A stretch of 64,000 nt of DNA from Flavobacteriaceae bacterium (GTDB lineage: Bacteria > Bacteroidota > Bacteroidia > Flavobacteriales > Flavobacteriaceae), in the NCBI GenBank assembly GCA_018402385.1, contig JAGYJA010000011.1, positions 1-64,000 on the forward strand, in the 5' to 3' direction. The position numbers were made by a program, and so were the translations under genes. The notes beneath the pieces were generated by a model. It was not told the DNA's origin. It searched no databases and saw nothing but the letters and a program-made list of their open reading frames with translations. Every line of letters starts with the position of its first letter. Position 1 is the stretch's first letter. Below are positions 36,833-44,399 of this stretch, piece after piece.

Positions 36833-37330
36833 AATTAGTAGTGAGTATTGAGTATTGAGAGTGGATTTGAGTTTGCTAATAAGGTGATGATTTTATTTAC
36901 TTTTTTTTTAAAACAGATAAATATGCATATTTTAGAAGATTTGAAAGTATGGAATAAGGCAATAAATATTGCTGAAGAGACTTATAAACTTTCTGCTTCG
37001 TTTCCTGTGGCAGAAAAATATGGTTTGACAAGTCAAATTAGGAGAAGTGCTGTTTCTGTTCCGTCAAATATTGCAGAAGGAGCCGGCAGGAACAATCCTG
37101 CTGAATTTAAAAACTTTTTGGGAATTGCTAATGGTTCGTCTTACGAACTTTATACTCAGTTAATACTTGCTTACAGACTAAAATTAGTTTCAGAAGATTT
37201 AGTTCAACCAATACTAAAAGAAGTAGTTGAAGTTCAAAAAATGAATTTTGCATTAATAAAACATTTAAATCTTAACAAATTGGATTGATATTGTGTTTTT
37301 TAACTCAATACTCAATACTTAATACTAATA
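36833..37330. mobile_element. Inverted-repeat cassette with S23 four-helix-bundle gene (paaA-paaB)
   Basis: Ends 36833-36859 and 37304-37330 are inverted repeats matching at 24 of 27 positions, with the core AGTATTGAGTATTGAG. The left end starts 2 bp after the paaA stop and the right end stops 2 bp before the paaB ATG. Transcribed as RNA, the ends could pair into a long stem enclosing the ORF, as in the S23-encoding intervening sequences of 23S rRNA genes. Confidence 0.55.
36923..37288 (+). CDS. S23-type four-helix-bundle protein
   Basis: A 121-residue protein of the S23/IVP family (TIGR02436 type). The start is placed at MHILEDLKVWNKA because the family begins with a short helix of the form ...DLxVWxKA; the ORF's earlier ATG would translate the cassette end. 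Family motifs: FPVAEKYGLTSQIRRSAVSV, then PSNIAEGAGR, then GSSYELYTQL. Members were first found as ORFs inside 23S rRNA intervening sequences and are small RNA-associated or pentameric proteins of unclear role. It is the only ORF in the cassette, between paaA and paaB. Confidence 0.85.
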   Translation: MHILEDLKVWNKAINIAEETYKLSASFPVAEKYGLTSQIRRSAVSVPSNIAEGAGRNNPAEFKNFLGIANGSSYELYTQLILAYRLKLVSEDLVQPILKEVVEVQKMNFALIKHLNLNKLD

Positions 37331-37332
37331 CT

Positions 37333-37623
37333 ATGACAGAAAAGAAAAACTGGCCCCTCTGGGAAATCTTCGTAAGAAGCAAAAACGGATTGGAGCATCG
37401 TCACTTTGGTAGCCTGCACGCCGCCGATGCCGAAATGGCCATGGAAAATGCCCGCGATGTCTATACCCGCCGCAATGAAGGCGTTAGCATTTGGGTCGTG
37501 GAGTCCAAACACATCACCGCCTCCAACCCCGAAGAAAACGGCGAATTCTTTGAACCAGCCGCAGATAAAGTGTACCGTCATCCCACTTTTTATGAGTTGC
37601 CGGATGAATTAAAGCATATGTAA
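37333..37623 (+). CDS. paaB: 1,2-phenylacetyl-CoA epoxidase subunit PaaB
   Basis: A 96-residue structural subunit of the epoxidase. The typical opening NWPLWEIFVRSKNGLEHRHF is at residues 5-24, followed by GSLHAADAEMA and YTRRNEGVSIWVV. The start is set at the ATG at 37333; the longer ORF runs into the cassette's inverted repeat. Its stop is 4 bp before the next palindrome. Confidence 0.95.
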   Translation: MTEKKNWPLWEIFVRSKNGLEHRHFGSLHAADAEMAMENARDVYTRRNEGVSIWVVESKHITASNPEENGEFFEPAADKVYRHPTFYELPDELKHM

Positions 37624-37627
37624 CACA

Positions 37628-38217
37628 ATTCCCGCGAAGGCGGGAATCTCGTCAATCAAAACACGAGACTTTTTAAGCTAAATCAAAACATTCATGAACG
37701 ACAGGTTCGATAATAATAACAACAAGACTCCCGCCTTCGCGGGAGTATGGGTAGTCTACATAATGACAAACAAACCAAATGGAGTTCTCTATATTGGCGT
37801 AACAGATGATATTGAATCAAGAATACAAGAACATAAAAATAAGCTTTATAAAAACTCATTTACTGCAAAGTTTAATTGTGACAAATTGGTTTATTTAGAA
37901 GAATTTGATATTGGTGCAGAAGCTGCATTTCGTGAAAAGCAATTGAAAAAATGGAACCGCCAATGGAAAATTAATTTGATTGAAGAAATCAATCCGGGTT
38001 GGATGGATATAAGTATGAATTGGAGGAATGAAGACTTGATTTATAAAACAAAACTTTCCCGCGTAGGCGGGAAACTCAGCAATTAAAATACCAAATGATT
38101 TGTATTTAAAGTGCATTTAAAATTTGAAAGTTCATAAGACGTTTTTAAAACAAGCGCATTTAAGAATAAATTAAAATTATGGAATTTAAAAACCAAGATT
38201 CCCGCCTTCGCGGGAAT
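37628..38217. mobile_element. Palindrome-bounded cassette with GIY-YIG gene (paaB-paaC)
   Basis: The outer copies of the GC-rich palindrome at 37628-37653 and 38198-38217 are in opposite orientation. Inner copies lie at 37727-37746 and 38055-38080, both within the GIY-YIG coding region. The left end starts 4 bp after the paaB stop. The right end lies inside the damaged 5' end of paaC. Confidence 0.55.
37694..38086 (+). CDS. GIY-YIG nuclease family protein (UPF0213-like)
   Basis: A 130-residue single-domain protein. The GIY motif is VYIMTNKPNG...LYIGVTDDIESRIQEHK (about residues 21-51), followed by the conserved Arg and later Glu (FREKQLKKWNRQWK, about 86-99). The first about 17 residues include TPAFAGVW, translated from a full palindromic repeat (37727-37746), and the last residues include LSRVGGKLS from another (38055-38080). 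Such chimeric ends are a recurring feature of this family. It may be a nuclease acting on the very repeats around it (inference). Confidence 0.8.
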   Translation: MNDRFDNNNNKTPAFAGVWVVYIMTNKPNGVLYIGVTDDIESRIQEHKNKLYKNSFTAKFNCDKLVYLEEFDIGAEAAFREKQLKKWNRQWKINLIEEINPGWMDISMNWRNEDLIYKTKLSRVGGKLSN

Positions 38218-38952
38218 TATATGACTAGAAATCGCCGACAACTCCCTCATCCTAGGCCAACGCTTAGGTGAACTCTGCGGTCACGGACCCAGTTTGGAAA
38301 CTGATATTGCCCTCACCAATATGTCGCTCGATCTTTTTGGGCAGGTGCGTAGTTATTACCAATACATCGCCCAACTTTCCGGAGAAGATAAAACCGAAGA
38401 TGACATCGCTTTTTTGCGTTTGGAACGTGATTACAAAAACGTGCTACTGGTAGAACAACCCAATACAGATTTTGGTTATGTCATTACACGCCAATATTTC
38501 TTTGATGTATTTCATCTTGATGCTGATGCAACAATTGCAGCATAGTAAAGATGAAACCCTTTCGGCGATAGCCAAAAAGGGAATCAAAGAAGTGAGCTAC
38601 CACAAACGCTTTTCAGGCGACTGGGTAAAACGTCTTGGAGATGGAACTGAAGAAAGTCACCAACCGTGTTCAAAAAGCCATTAACGATCTGTGGCCATAC
38701 ACCAACGAACTCTTTGAAATGACCGAAGCCGCAAAAGCTGCCGTAGAAGCGGGAGTAGGTGTAGATGCAAGTCAGTTAAAAGAACCATATTATAAAGAAG
38801 TAAGCGAACTCTTAAGAGAAGCTACACTTGAAGTTCCCGAACGCAAATATTTCCACAAAGGAGGGAAACAAGGTGTCCACACTGAACACATGGGCTACAT
38901 CCTTTCTGATATGCAATTCATGCAACGCACCTATCCCGGAATGAAATGGTAA
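38179..38952 (+). pseudogene. paaC: paaC, 1,2-phenylacetyl-CoA epoxidase structural subunit, broken
   Basis: PaaC-like sequence is recognisable throughout (SLILGQRLGELCGHGPSLET, ATLEVPERKYFHKGGKQGVH, MQRTYPGMKW) but in three frames. The ATG at 38179 reads MEFKNQDSRLRGN, where QDSRLRGN comes from a palindromic repeat, then one extra base at about 38221-38227 shifts into LEIADNSL. A second extra base near 38519 and a third near 38665-38670 bring the frame back to that of the ATG. The three shifts are all +1, summing to 3. Each intermediate frame contains stops. Without PaaC the epoxidase should not assemble, so either the gene is dead or the sequence has errors here. Confidence 0.85.
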
Positions 38953-38955
38953 CCA

Positions 38956-38980
38956 ACTCCCGCGCAGGCGGGAGTCTCGT
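38956..38980. repeat. Palindromic repeat after paaC
   Basis: ACTCCCGCGCAGGCGGGAGT followed by CTCGT; starts 4 bp after the paaC stop. Confidence 0.75.
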
Positions 38981-39005
38981 TATTCAAACGACAAAAACAT
39001 AAACC

Positions 39006-39509
39006 TTGAACGAAACACAAACACATATCAACCCAAAATTTCTCGACATCCTAAAGTCGGTTCCCGATCCTGAAATCCCGGTTTTGACGATAGTTGATCT
39101 GGGTGTGGTGCGTGAAGCTGAAGTTTTAGATGACGGAACGGTAGAAGTAAAAATCACGCCCACATACAGCGGTTGTCCGGCGATGGATGTGATAGGCGAT
39201 GATATAGTAACCGCTTTCGCGAAAGCGGGAATGAAAGCCAAAGTTAAACTCGTCCTTTCCCCGGCATGGAGTACAGATATGATTTCGGAAGAAGGCAGGG
39301 CAGCCCTTGAAAAATATGGAATCGCCGCACCTCTTGACGCTACAGCAGACAAAGAAGCTCTTTTAGGAAATAAAAAACTGGTAAAATGTCCTCAATGTGG
39401 CTCAAAAAACACCGAATTAGTAAGCCAGTTTGGCTCCACGGCTTGCAAAGCACAGTTTAAATGTAATGATTGTTTAGAGCCGTTTGACTATTTTAAATGC
39501 TTAACATAA
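39006..39509 (+). CDS. paaD: Phenylacetate epoxidase maturation protein PaaD (MIP18-like)
   Basis: A 167-residue protein; TTG start (a strict start at this site; no ATG is nearby). The MIP18/DUF59 domain covers about 10-90 (VPDPEIPVLTIVDLGVV, YSGCPAMDV) and the C-terminal zinc-ribbon-like part has CPQCGSKNTE and CNDCLEPF. It supports Fe-S or metal maturation of the epoxidase. A perfect 18-bp palindrome (39211-39228) is read in frame as TAFAKAG. The stop overlaps the next repeat by one base. Confidence 0.9.
   Translation: MNETQTHINPKFLDILKSVPDPEIPVLTIVDLGVVREAEVLDDGTVEVKITPTYSGCPAMDVIGDDIVTAFAKAGMKAKVKLVLSPAWSTDMISEEGRAALEKYGIAAPLDATADKEALLGNKKLVKCPQCGSKNTELVSQFGSTACKAQFKCNDCLEPFDYFKCLT
39211..39228. 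repeat. Perfect 18-bp palindrome within paaD
   Basis: CCGCTTTCGCGAAAGCGG, in frame with paaD and without interrupting it. Confidence 0.8.
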
Positions 39510-39534
39510 TCCTCGCGAATGCGGGGATCTCATC
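39509..39534. repeat. Palindromic repeat after paaD
   Basis: A decayed copy: ATCCTCGCGAATGCGGGGAT followed by CTCATC. Its first base is the last base of the paaD stop. Confidence 0.65.
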
Positions 39535-39563
39535 ATTCAAATAATAAAATTGGATTAAGAAAT

Positions 39564-40343
39564 ATGAACTCAATTACCACTCATCAAAAAAACAACCTCG
39601 CCATCATCACCCTCAACCGTCCGGAAGTGTTTAACAGCTTCAACCGCGAGATGGCTTTGTCATTGCAAAAAGCATTGGATGATTGCGCTTCAAATCAAGA
39701 AGTGAGAGCTATCCTCCTCACCGGAAGCGGTAAAGCCTTTTGTGCCGGTCAGGATTTAAAAGAAGTCACCAGTCCCGAGTTAAACCCGGGGTTCAAAGCG
39801 ATACTGGAAGAACATTACAATCCCATTATTTCCCGTATCAGAAATATTGAAAAACCCGTTGTAGCAGCCGTTAACGGTGTCGCAGCAGGTGCCGGCGCTA
39901 ACATTGCACTCGCTTGTGATGTGGTGGTTGCTTCAGAGGCAGCGGCTTTTATTCAGGCGTTTAGTAAAATTGGGTTGATTCCTGATAGTGCGGGTACGTT
40001 CTTTTTACCACGATTGATTGGTTTCCAAAAAGCATCGGCATTAATGATGCTGGGTGATAAAATTTCAGCTGAAGAAGCTGAAAAATTGGGTATGATATAC
40101 AAAGTATTTCCTGCCGAAACCTTTATGGAAGAAGCCGAAAAAATAGCCGAAACCCTTTCTCAAATGCCCACACACGGACTCGCATTGACCAAAAAAGCAT
40201 TAAACGCATCGATGCAAAACAATCTGGAAAACCAACTCGCATTAGAGTCAAAATACCAGATTGAAGCTGCACAAACCCACGATTACAAAGAGGGGGTAAA
40301 GGCATTCATAGAAAAAAGAAAACCCAACTTTATCGGGAAGTAA
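39564..40343 (+). CDS. paaG: 1,2-epoxyphenylacetyl-CoA isomerase PaaG
   Basis: A 259-residue crotonase-fold enzyme that converts the ring epoxide to the oxepin-CoA and later shifts a double bond. Oxyanion-hole blocks AFCAGQDLKE (about 60-69) and AAGAGANIALACDVVVAS; catalytic acidic residue in IPDSAGTFFLPR (about 136). The Asp rather than Glu pair of hydratases supports an isomerase. Start set at 39564, since the earlier ATG would translate the repeat. Genes H, I and J follow. Confidence 0.92.
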   Translation: MNSITTHQKNNLAIITLNRPEVFNSFNREMALSLQKALDDCASNQEVRAILLTGSGKAFCAGQDLKEVTSPELNPGFKAILEEHYNPIISRIRNIEKPVVAAVNGVAAGAGANIALACDVVVASEAAAFIQAFSKIGLIPDSAGTFFLPRLIGFQKASALMMLGDKISAEEAEKLGMIYKVFPAETFMEEAEKIAETLSQMPTHGLALTKKALNASMQNNLENQLALESKYQIEAAQTHDYKEGVKAFIEKRKPNFIGK

Positions 40344-40344
40344 A

Positions 40345-40362
40345 GGCGTAATATATTACGCC
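40345..40362. repeat. Perfect 18-bp palindrome after paaG
   Basis: GGCGTAATATATTACGCC, beginning 1 bp after the paaG stop codon. Different core sequence from the CCCGC family but the same position relative to the gene. Confidence 0.8.
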
Positions 40363-40381
40363 ACAACCAAAAAAAATAACA

Positions 40382-41533
40382 ATGAAAATCGCAATAATAG
40401 GAAGTGGAACAATGGGAAGCGGCATCGCACAAGTAGCAGCCACTGCCGGATGTACCGTAAAAGTATATGACACCAGTCAACAAGCCTTGGAAATGAGCAA
40501 AGTTGCTTTGGAAAAAGTGCTCAGCCGTCTGGTAGAAAAAGGAAGAATCGATGACGCAGAAAAAAACCGCATTCAAAACAGTATTTCGTATGTGGAAAAC
40601 CTAAAAGAACTTTCTAATGCCGATTTGACCATCGAAGCCATCATTGAAAATACCGAAATCAAACAAAAAGTGTTTGCCGAACTGGAAAGTTACTTATCTG
40701 ATGAAGCCATTATTGCTTCAAACACATCTTCGCTTTCCATCGCTTCACTGGCAGCATCTCTAAAAAAACCGGAGCGTTTTATCGGAATCCATTTTTTCAA
40801 TCCCGCGCCTTTAATGCCTTTGGTGGAAATCATACCGGCGATTCAGACTTCCGAAGAGGTGAAAAATAAAGTGGTGCAAATCATTGAAGACTGGAAAAAA
40901 ATTGGCGTTCTGGCCAAAGACACTCCCGGGTTTATCGTTAACAGAGTGGCGCGTCCGTTTTATGGAGAGGCACTTCGTATTTATGAGGAAGGAATTGCTG
41001 ACTTTGCGACCATTGACTTGGCAATGAAAGAAATTGGTGGTTTCCGTATGGGACCTTTTGAACTGATGGATTTTATTGGTAACGACGTCAATTACACTGT
41101 GACTGAAACGGTTTTCACAGCGTTCTATTTCGACCCAAGATACAAACCTGCATTCACTCAAAAACGCTTTGCCGAAGCCGGATATTTGGGAAGAAAATCA
41201 GGCAGGGGGTATTATAATTATGCTGAAAACGCTACCAATCCCGAGCCCAATAGAGATCAAAAATTAGGACATGAAATAGTTGAACGCATTCTAGTCATGC
41301 TCATCAACGAAGCCGCCGATGCACTGTTTTTAAACATCGCTTCTGCGAAAGATATTGACCTGGCTATGACAAAAGGAGTCAATTACCCAAAAGGATTACT
41401 CGCTTGGGCAAACGAGAAAAGCATCGACTGGTGTGTCGAAAAAATGGATGCTCTTTATGATGAATACCGAGAAGACAGATACCGATCCAGTCCGTTGTTG
41501 CGTAAGATGAGAAGAGAAAGTAAAATATTTTAG
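40382..41533 (+). CDS. paaH: 3-hydroxyacyl-CoA dehydrogenase PaaH
   Basis: A 383-residue NAD-dependent dehydrogenase. Rossmann motif GSGTMGSGIAQVAA (about 7-20), catalytic region around ASNTSSLSIASLA and GIHFFNPAPLMPLVEI (about 120-155), and a C-terminal 3HCDH domain. Matches PaaH, which oxidises 3-hydroxyadipyl-CoA to 3-oxoadipyl-CoA; the position after paaG supports this. A cassette starts 4 bp after its stop. Confidence 0.93.
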   Translation: MKIAIIGSGTMGSGIAQVAATAGCTVKVYDTSQQALEMSKVALEKVLSRLVEKGRIDDAEKNRIQNSISYVENLKELSNADLTIEAIIENTEIKQKVFAELESYLSDEAIIASNTSSLSIASLAASLKKPERFIGIHFFNPAPLMPLVEIIPAIQTSEEVKNKVVQIIEDWKKIGVLAKDTPGFIVNRVARPFYGEALRIYEEGIADFATIDLAMKEIGGFRMGPFELMDFIGNDVNYTVTETVFTAFYFDPRYKPAFTQKRFAEAGYLGRKSGRGYYNYAENATNPEPNRDQKLGHEIVERILVMLINEAADALFLNIASAKDIDLAMTKGVNYPKGLLAWANEKSIDWCVEKMDALYDEYREDRYRSSPLLRKMRRESKIF

Positions 41534-41537
41534 TTGG

Positions 41538-42026
41538 TGAGCTTGTGAGTCTTTGAGTTTGTTAGTAATTTTTAAAATTTAAAATATGGCTAGTAAACTT
41601 CATTTCAAGTTTGAGGATTTGATTATGTATCAAAAAGCTCTTGATTTTGCTGATTTTGTTTATGAGCAAGTAAACAAATTTCCTAAGGAAGAGACTTACA
41701 GATTGTCTTCTCAGTTTATTAGAGCTGCTGACGCCATAGCTTTGAATATTGCGGAAGGCTCATCAAGTACAAAACCAAATTTTAACAGATACCTGCAAAT
41801 TGCTTGGGACAATGCTCACGAATGTGTCGTGTGTAGTACAAAAGCCAAAAGAAGAGGTTTTATTGATGAGGAAACTGATGAAAAAAATCGTGAATGGGTA
41901 ACCGAGTTGTCAAAAATGATCACATCTTATAAAAAATATCTAAATAAAAGATAAAAGACACCTCATAAACTTAAAGACAAAATAAAAATGGAAGATAGCT
42001 CACAAACTCACAAACTCAAAGGCTCA
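41538..42026. mobile_element. Inverted-repeat cassette with S23 gene (paaH-paaI)
   Basis: Ends 41538-41565 and 41999-42026 are inverted repeats matching at 23 of 28 positions (TGAG...TTTGAGTTTG). The arm sequences differ from the other S23 cassette although the gene type is the same. The right arm lies 19 bp before the ATG at 42045, which is the expected native start of paaI. Confidence 0.55.
41586..41954 (+). CDS. S23-type four-helix-bundle protein
   Basis: A 122-residue S23/IVP family member with FEDLIMYQKALDFADFVYEQ at about 10-29, ETYRLSSQFIRAADAIALNIAEGSSS in the middle and CVVCSTKAKRRGFID near residue 85. Only moderately similar to its sister at 36923, so it is not a recent duplicate. 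Sole gene of its cassette. Role unknown. Confidence 0.85.
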   Translation: MASKLHFKFEDLIMYQKALDFADFVYEQVNKFPKEETYRLSSQFIRAADAIALNIAEGSSSTKPNFNRYLQIAWDNAHECVVCSTKAKRRGFIDEETDEKNREWVTELSKMITSYKKYLNKR

Positions 42027-42422
42027 AAGACTATTCCTCACAAGATGCTCTCTCTCGATGCTTTCAGCCAATGGTTGGGTATTGAGATTTTGGAATGTGA
42101 AATAGGGCGTTGTAAAGTGGGTATGACTGTACGAAAAGATATGTTGAATTCTATGAACAAAGCCCATGGCGGTATTACCTACTCACTGGCAGACACCGCT
42201 TTTGGGTTTTCGGCCAATACGTATGGAAAATTTGCCGTTTCGATAGAAACTTCCATCAATCATATTGAGGCACTTGAAGAAGGTGATTACATCATAGCAG
42301 AATCCATCATAGACGAAACCCGAAACAAACTTGGTTTTCATATCATCGAGGTGAAAAAAGGGGAAAAATTGGTAGCTTTGTTTAAGGGGGTTGTTTACAG
42401 AACAAGTAAGGACTGGGAATAA
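41988..42422 (+). CDS. paaI: Hydroxyphenylacetyl-CoA thioesterase PaaI
   Basis: A 144-residue hotdog-fold thioesterase that rescues CoA from stalled phenylacetate intermediates. The family block NSMNKAHGGITYSLADTAFG (about 53-72) holds the catalytic Asp and the HGG motif. From the ATG at 41988 the first 17 or so residues come from the cassette's terminal repeat. The internal ATG at 42045 (HKMLSLDAFSQWLG) gives the family-like N terminus, but then no residues precede Met-Leu-Ser. The insertion may therefore supply the start codon. The stop is directly followed by a palindrome. Confidence 0.9.
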   Translation: MEDSSQTHKLKGSKTIPHKMLSLDAFSQWLGIEILECEIGRCKVGMTVRKDMLNSMNKAHGGITYSLADTAFGFSANTYGKFAVSIETSINHIEALEEGDYIIAESIIDETRNKLGFHIIEVKKGEKLVALFKGVVYRTSKDWE

Positions 42423-42559
42423 ATTTCCGCGAAAGCGGAAATCTCGTCAATAAAAAGACAAAATATAAATCCCAACCTGAAACCTAAGTAACTTGAAAAT
42501 GATACAAGAAAAAATTAAAATAGTAACTTAAAATCACGAGACTTCCGCTTTCGCGGAAG
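42423..42559. repeat. ORF-less paired-palindrome element (paaI-thiolase)
   Basis: ATTTCCGCGAAAGCGGAAAT plus CTCGTC at 42423-42448 faces the inverse copy CACGAG plus ACTTCCGCTTTCGCGGAAG at 42535-42559. The 86-bp middle has no ORF. It starts at the base after the paaI stop codon and ends 8 bp before the thiolase ATG. Confidence 0.75.
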
Positions 42560-42567
42560 AAATAATT

Positions 42568-43770
42568 ATGTACATAATCGACGGAATCAGAACACCCATA
42601 GGCAGTTATCAGGGCACACTTTCATCGGTTCGCACCGATGATTTGGCAGCTCTTGTCATTGCCGAAATCGTAAAAAGGAATCCCAATATCCCAAAAGAAG
42701 CTTATGACGATGTCATTTTAGGCTGTGCCAATCAAGCAGGAGAAGACAACCGAAACGTTGCCCGAATGGCCTCGTTACTGGCCGGATTGCCTTATTCAGT
42801 GCCGGGAGAAACCGTTAACCGACTTTGCAGCAGCGGTCTTTCAGCCATCATTCACGCAAACCGTGCCATCAAAGCCGAGGATGGTGATGTATTTATCGCA
42901 GGCGGCGTTGAACATATGACCCGCGGCCCTTATGTTATTGCAAAGCCTTCAACTGCTTTCGGAACCGATGCCAAAATGTATGATTCCAGTTTTGGATGGC
43001 GCTTTGTTAACCCCAAAATGCACGAAATGTACGGCACAGATGGTATGGGGGTAACTGCTGAAAATCTTGTGGAAAAATATAACATCTCGCGCGAAGACCA
43101 GGATGCGTTTGCTTACCATTCCCAAATGAAAGCCACAAAAGCGCAGCGAAACGGGCGTTTATCAAAAGAAATTGTAACGGTGGAAATTCCGCAAAGAAAA
43201 AAAGACCCAGTACTTTTTTCAGAGGACGAATTCATAAAACCCAAAACATCAAAAGAAGTGCTTGCCAAACTACGTGGAGCATTTAAAAAAGACGGCAGCG
43301 TCACCGCCGGAAATTCATCAGGATTGAACGACGGTGCAGCCGCAACAATCATCGCTTCAGAAGCTGCGGTAAAAAAATACAATTTAAAACCTTTAGCAAA
43401 AATTGTTAGCTCAGCAGTAGTGGGCGTAGAACCAAGAATAATGGGTATTGGCCCGGTGGAAGCTTCTAACAAAGCACTTCAAAAAGCCGGATTAAGGATG
43501 GAAGATATGGACATCATCGAGTTAAATGAAGCCTTTGCTGCACAATCACTGGCGTGTATCCGAGAATGGGGTTTAGCTGATGACGACCCAAGAATCAACC
43601 CCAATGGTGGCGCGATTGCTATTGGTCACCCACTGGGAGTAACCGGCGCCCGCATTTGCTACTCCGCCGCATTAGAGTTATCTTTGACAGGGAAGAAATA
43701 TGCTTTGGTGACGATGTGTATTGGAGTTGGACAAGGTTATGCTGCAGTGATTGAAAACATTTCCGCGTAG
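42568..43770 (+). CDS. paaJ: 3-oxoadipyl-CoA thiolase (PaaJ/PcaF type)
   Basis: A 400-residue thiolase giving succinyl-CoA and acetyl-CoA from 3-oxoadipyl-CoA. Nucleophile Cys in VNRLCSSGLSAI (about 90), GGVEHMTRGP as in PcaF/PaaJ, His in NPNGGAIAIGHPLG (about 355) and C-terminal Cys in TMCIGVGQG. Length is standard. Its last codons and the TAG stop (43768-43770) lie inside a palindromic repeat, so the native C terminus has been replaced by the end ISA. Confidence 0.93.
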   Translation: MYIIDGIRTPIGSYQGTLSSVRTDDLAALVIAEIVKRNPNIPKEAYDDVILGCANQAGEDNRNVARMASLLAGLPYSVPGETVNRLCSSGLSAIIHANRAIKAEDGDVFIAGGVEHMTRGPYVIAKPSTAFGTDAKMYDSSFGWRFVNPKMHEMYGTDGMGVTAENLVEKYNISREDQDAFAYHSQMKATKAQRNGRLSKEIVTVEIPQRKKDPVLFSEDEFIKPKTSKEVLAKLRGAFKKDGSVTAGNSSGLNDGAAATIIASEAAVKKYNLKPLAKIVSSAVVGVEPRIMGIGPVEASNKALQKAGLRMEDMDIIELNEAFAAQSLACIREWGLADDDPRINPNGGAIAIGHPLGVTGARICYSAALELSLTGKKYALVTMCIGVGQGYAAVIENISA

Positions 43771-43784
43771 GCGGAAATCTTGTC
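43759..43784. repeat. Palindromic repeat spanning the thiolase stop codon
   Basis: ATTTCCGCGTAGGCGGAAAT followed by CTTGTC. Supplies the TAG stop of the thiolase. Confidence 0.8.
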
Positions 43785-43851
43785 TAATATCTGACGAAAG
43801 TATAAGATTCATTTAAAACACATCATTGTATGTATATTCAATTGGGTTACT

Positions 43852-44366
43852 ATGTGTAAAGGGTTAAAAATAATTGTAATGTGTGCGTTTTTGTTTTTTG
43901 TTAACATTGTTTTCGCACAACAAATAGTATCCTTAGATGAAACATATTTATCGGATGATAATTTAGTTTACAGTACTCTTTCTGACAAACCATTTTCAGG
44001 CAAGGTTCAAAGAAAAAGGAAAAATGGACATTTGGTGTATGAAGAAGAATACAAAAAAGGATATATTATTGAAAGCACTCTTTTCTATAATAGGACAGAA
44101 GTGCCTACCCCGGCTACTAAATTCTTATATGATGAAAAAAATAATTTTAGGGCTATCAAGAAAATTCACTTTGGCTTAAAAAAAACACAAAAATGATAAC
44201 TCATTTCGATGTAAATGGAAAGAAAATTTTTTTTGAAAGTTTTCTTGATGGAGATTTAATTTACAGTTGTGAGTTTAAGAATAATAGAAAACATGGAAAA
44301 GAGTTCTGTGTTGTTGATGGTGAAGAAATAGTAATCGAGTATATCAACGGCAAAAAAGTCAAATAA
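43852..44366 (+). pseudogene. MORN/YwqK-like exported protein, probable one-base frameshift
   Basis: The first ORF (to 44196) has a signal peptide (ending FAQQ) and MORN-like segments (SDKPFSGKVQRKRKNGHLVY). It stops after GLKKTQK. A second ORF (44193-44366) starts at an overlapping ATG and continues with the same type of motif (FESFLDGDLIYSCEFKNNRK and HGKEFCVVDGEE). The junction is an A8 run; one extra A would merge them into about 171 residues. Family members resemble YwqK antitoxin-like or MORN proteins. Not a known paa gene. Confidence 0.55.
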
Positions 44367-44374
44367 ACAACAAG

Positions 44375-44394
44375 ATACCCGCCTTCGCGGGCAT
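44375..44394. repeat. Palindromic repeat in front of paaZ
   Basis: ATACCCGCCTTCGCGGGCAT, ending 5 bp before the paaZ ATG and thus covering its ribosome-binding region. Confidence 0.75.
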
Positions 44395-44399
44395 ATGAT

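Noticed and set aside
36848-36922. Upstream ATG of the first S23 gene
   Set aside because: The added residues are read from the terminal repeat and are not family-like; MHILEDLKVW is the natural start.
37694-38086. GIY-YIG gene as an intron homing endonuclease
   Set aside because: No group I or II intron core flanks it; it is a short single-domain protein of the UPF0213 type.
44193-44366. Separate small gene overlapping the YwqK-like ORF
   Set aside because: Its sequence continues the motifs of the first ORF and the junction is an A8 run, so one frameshifted gene is simpler.
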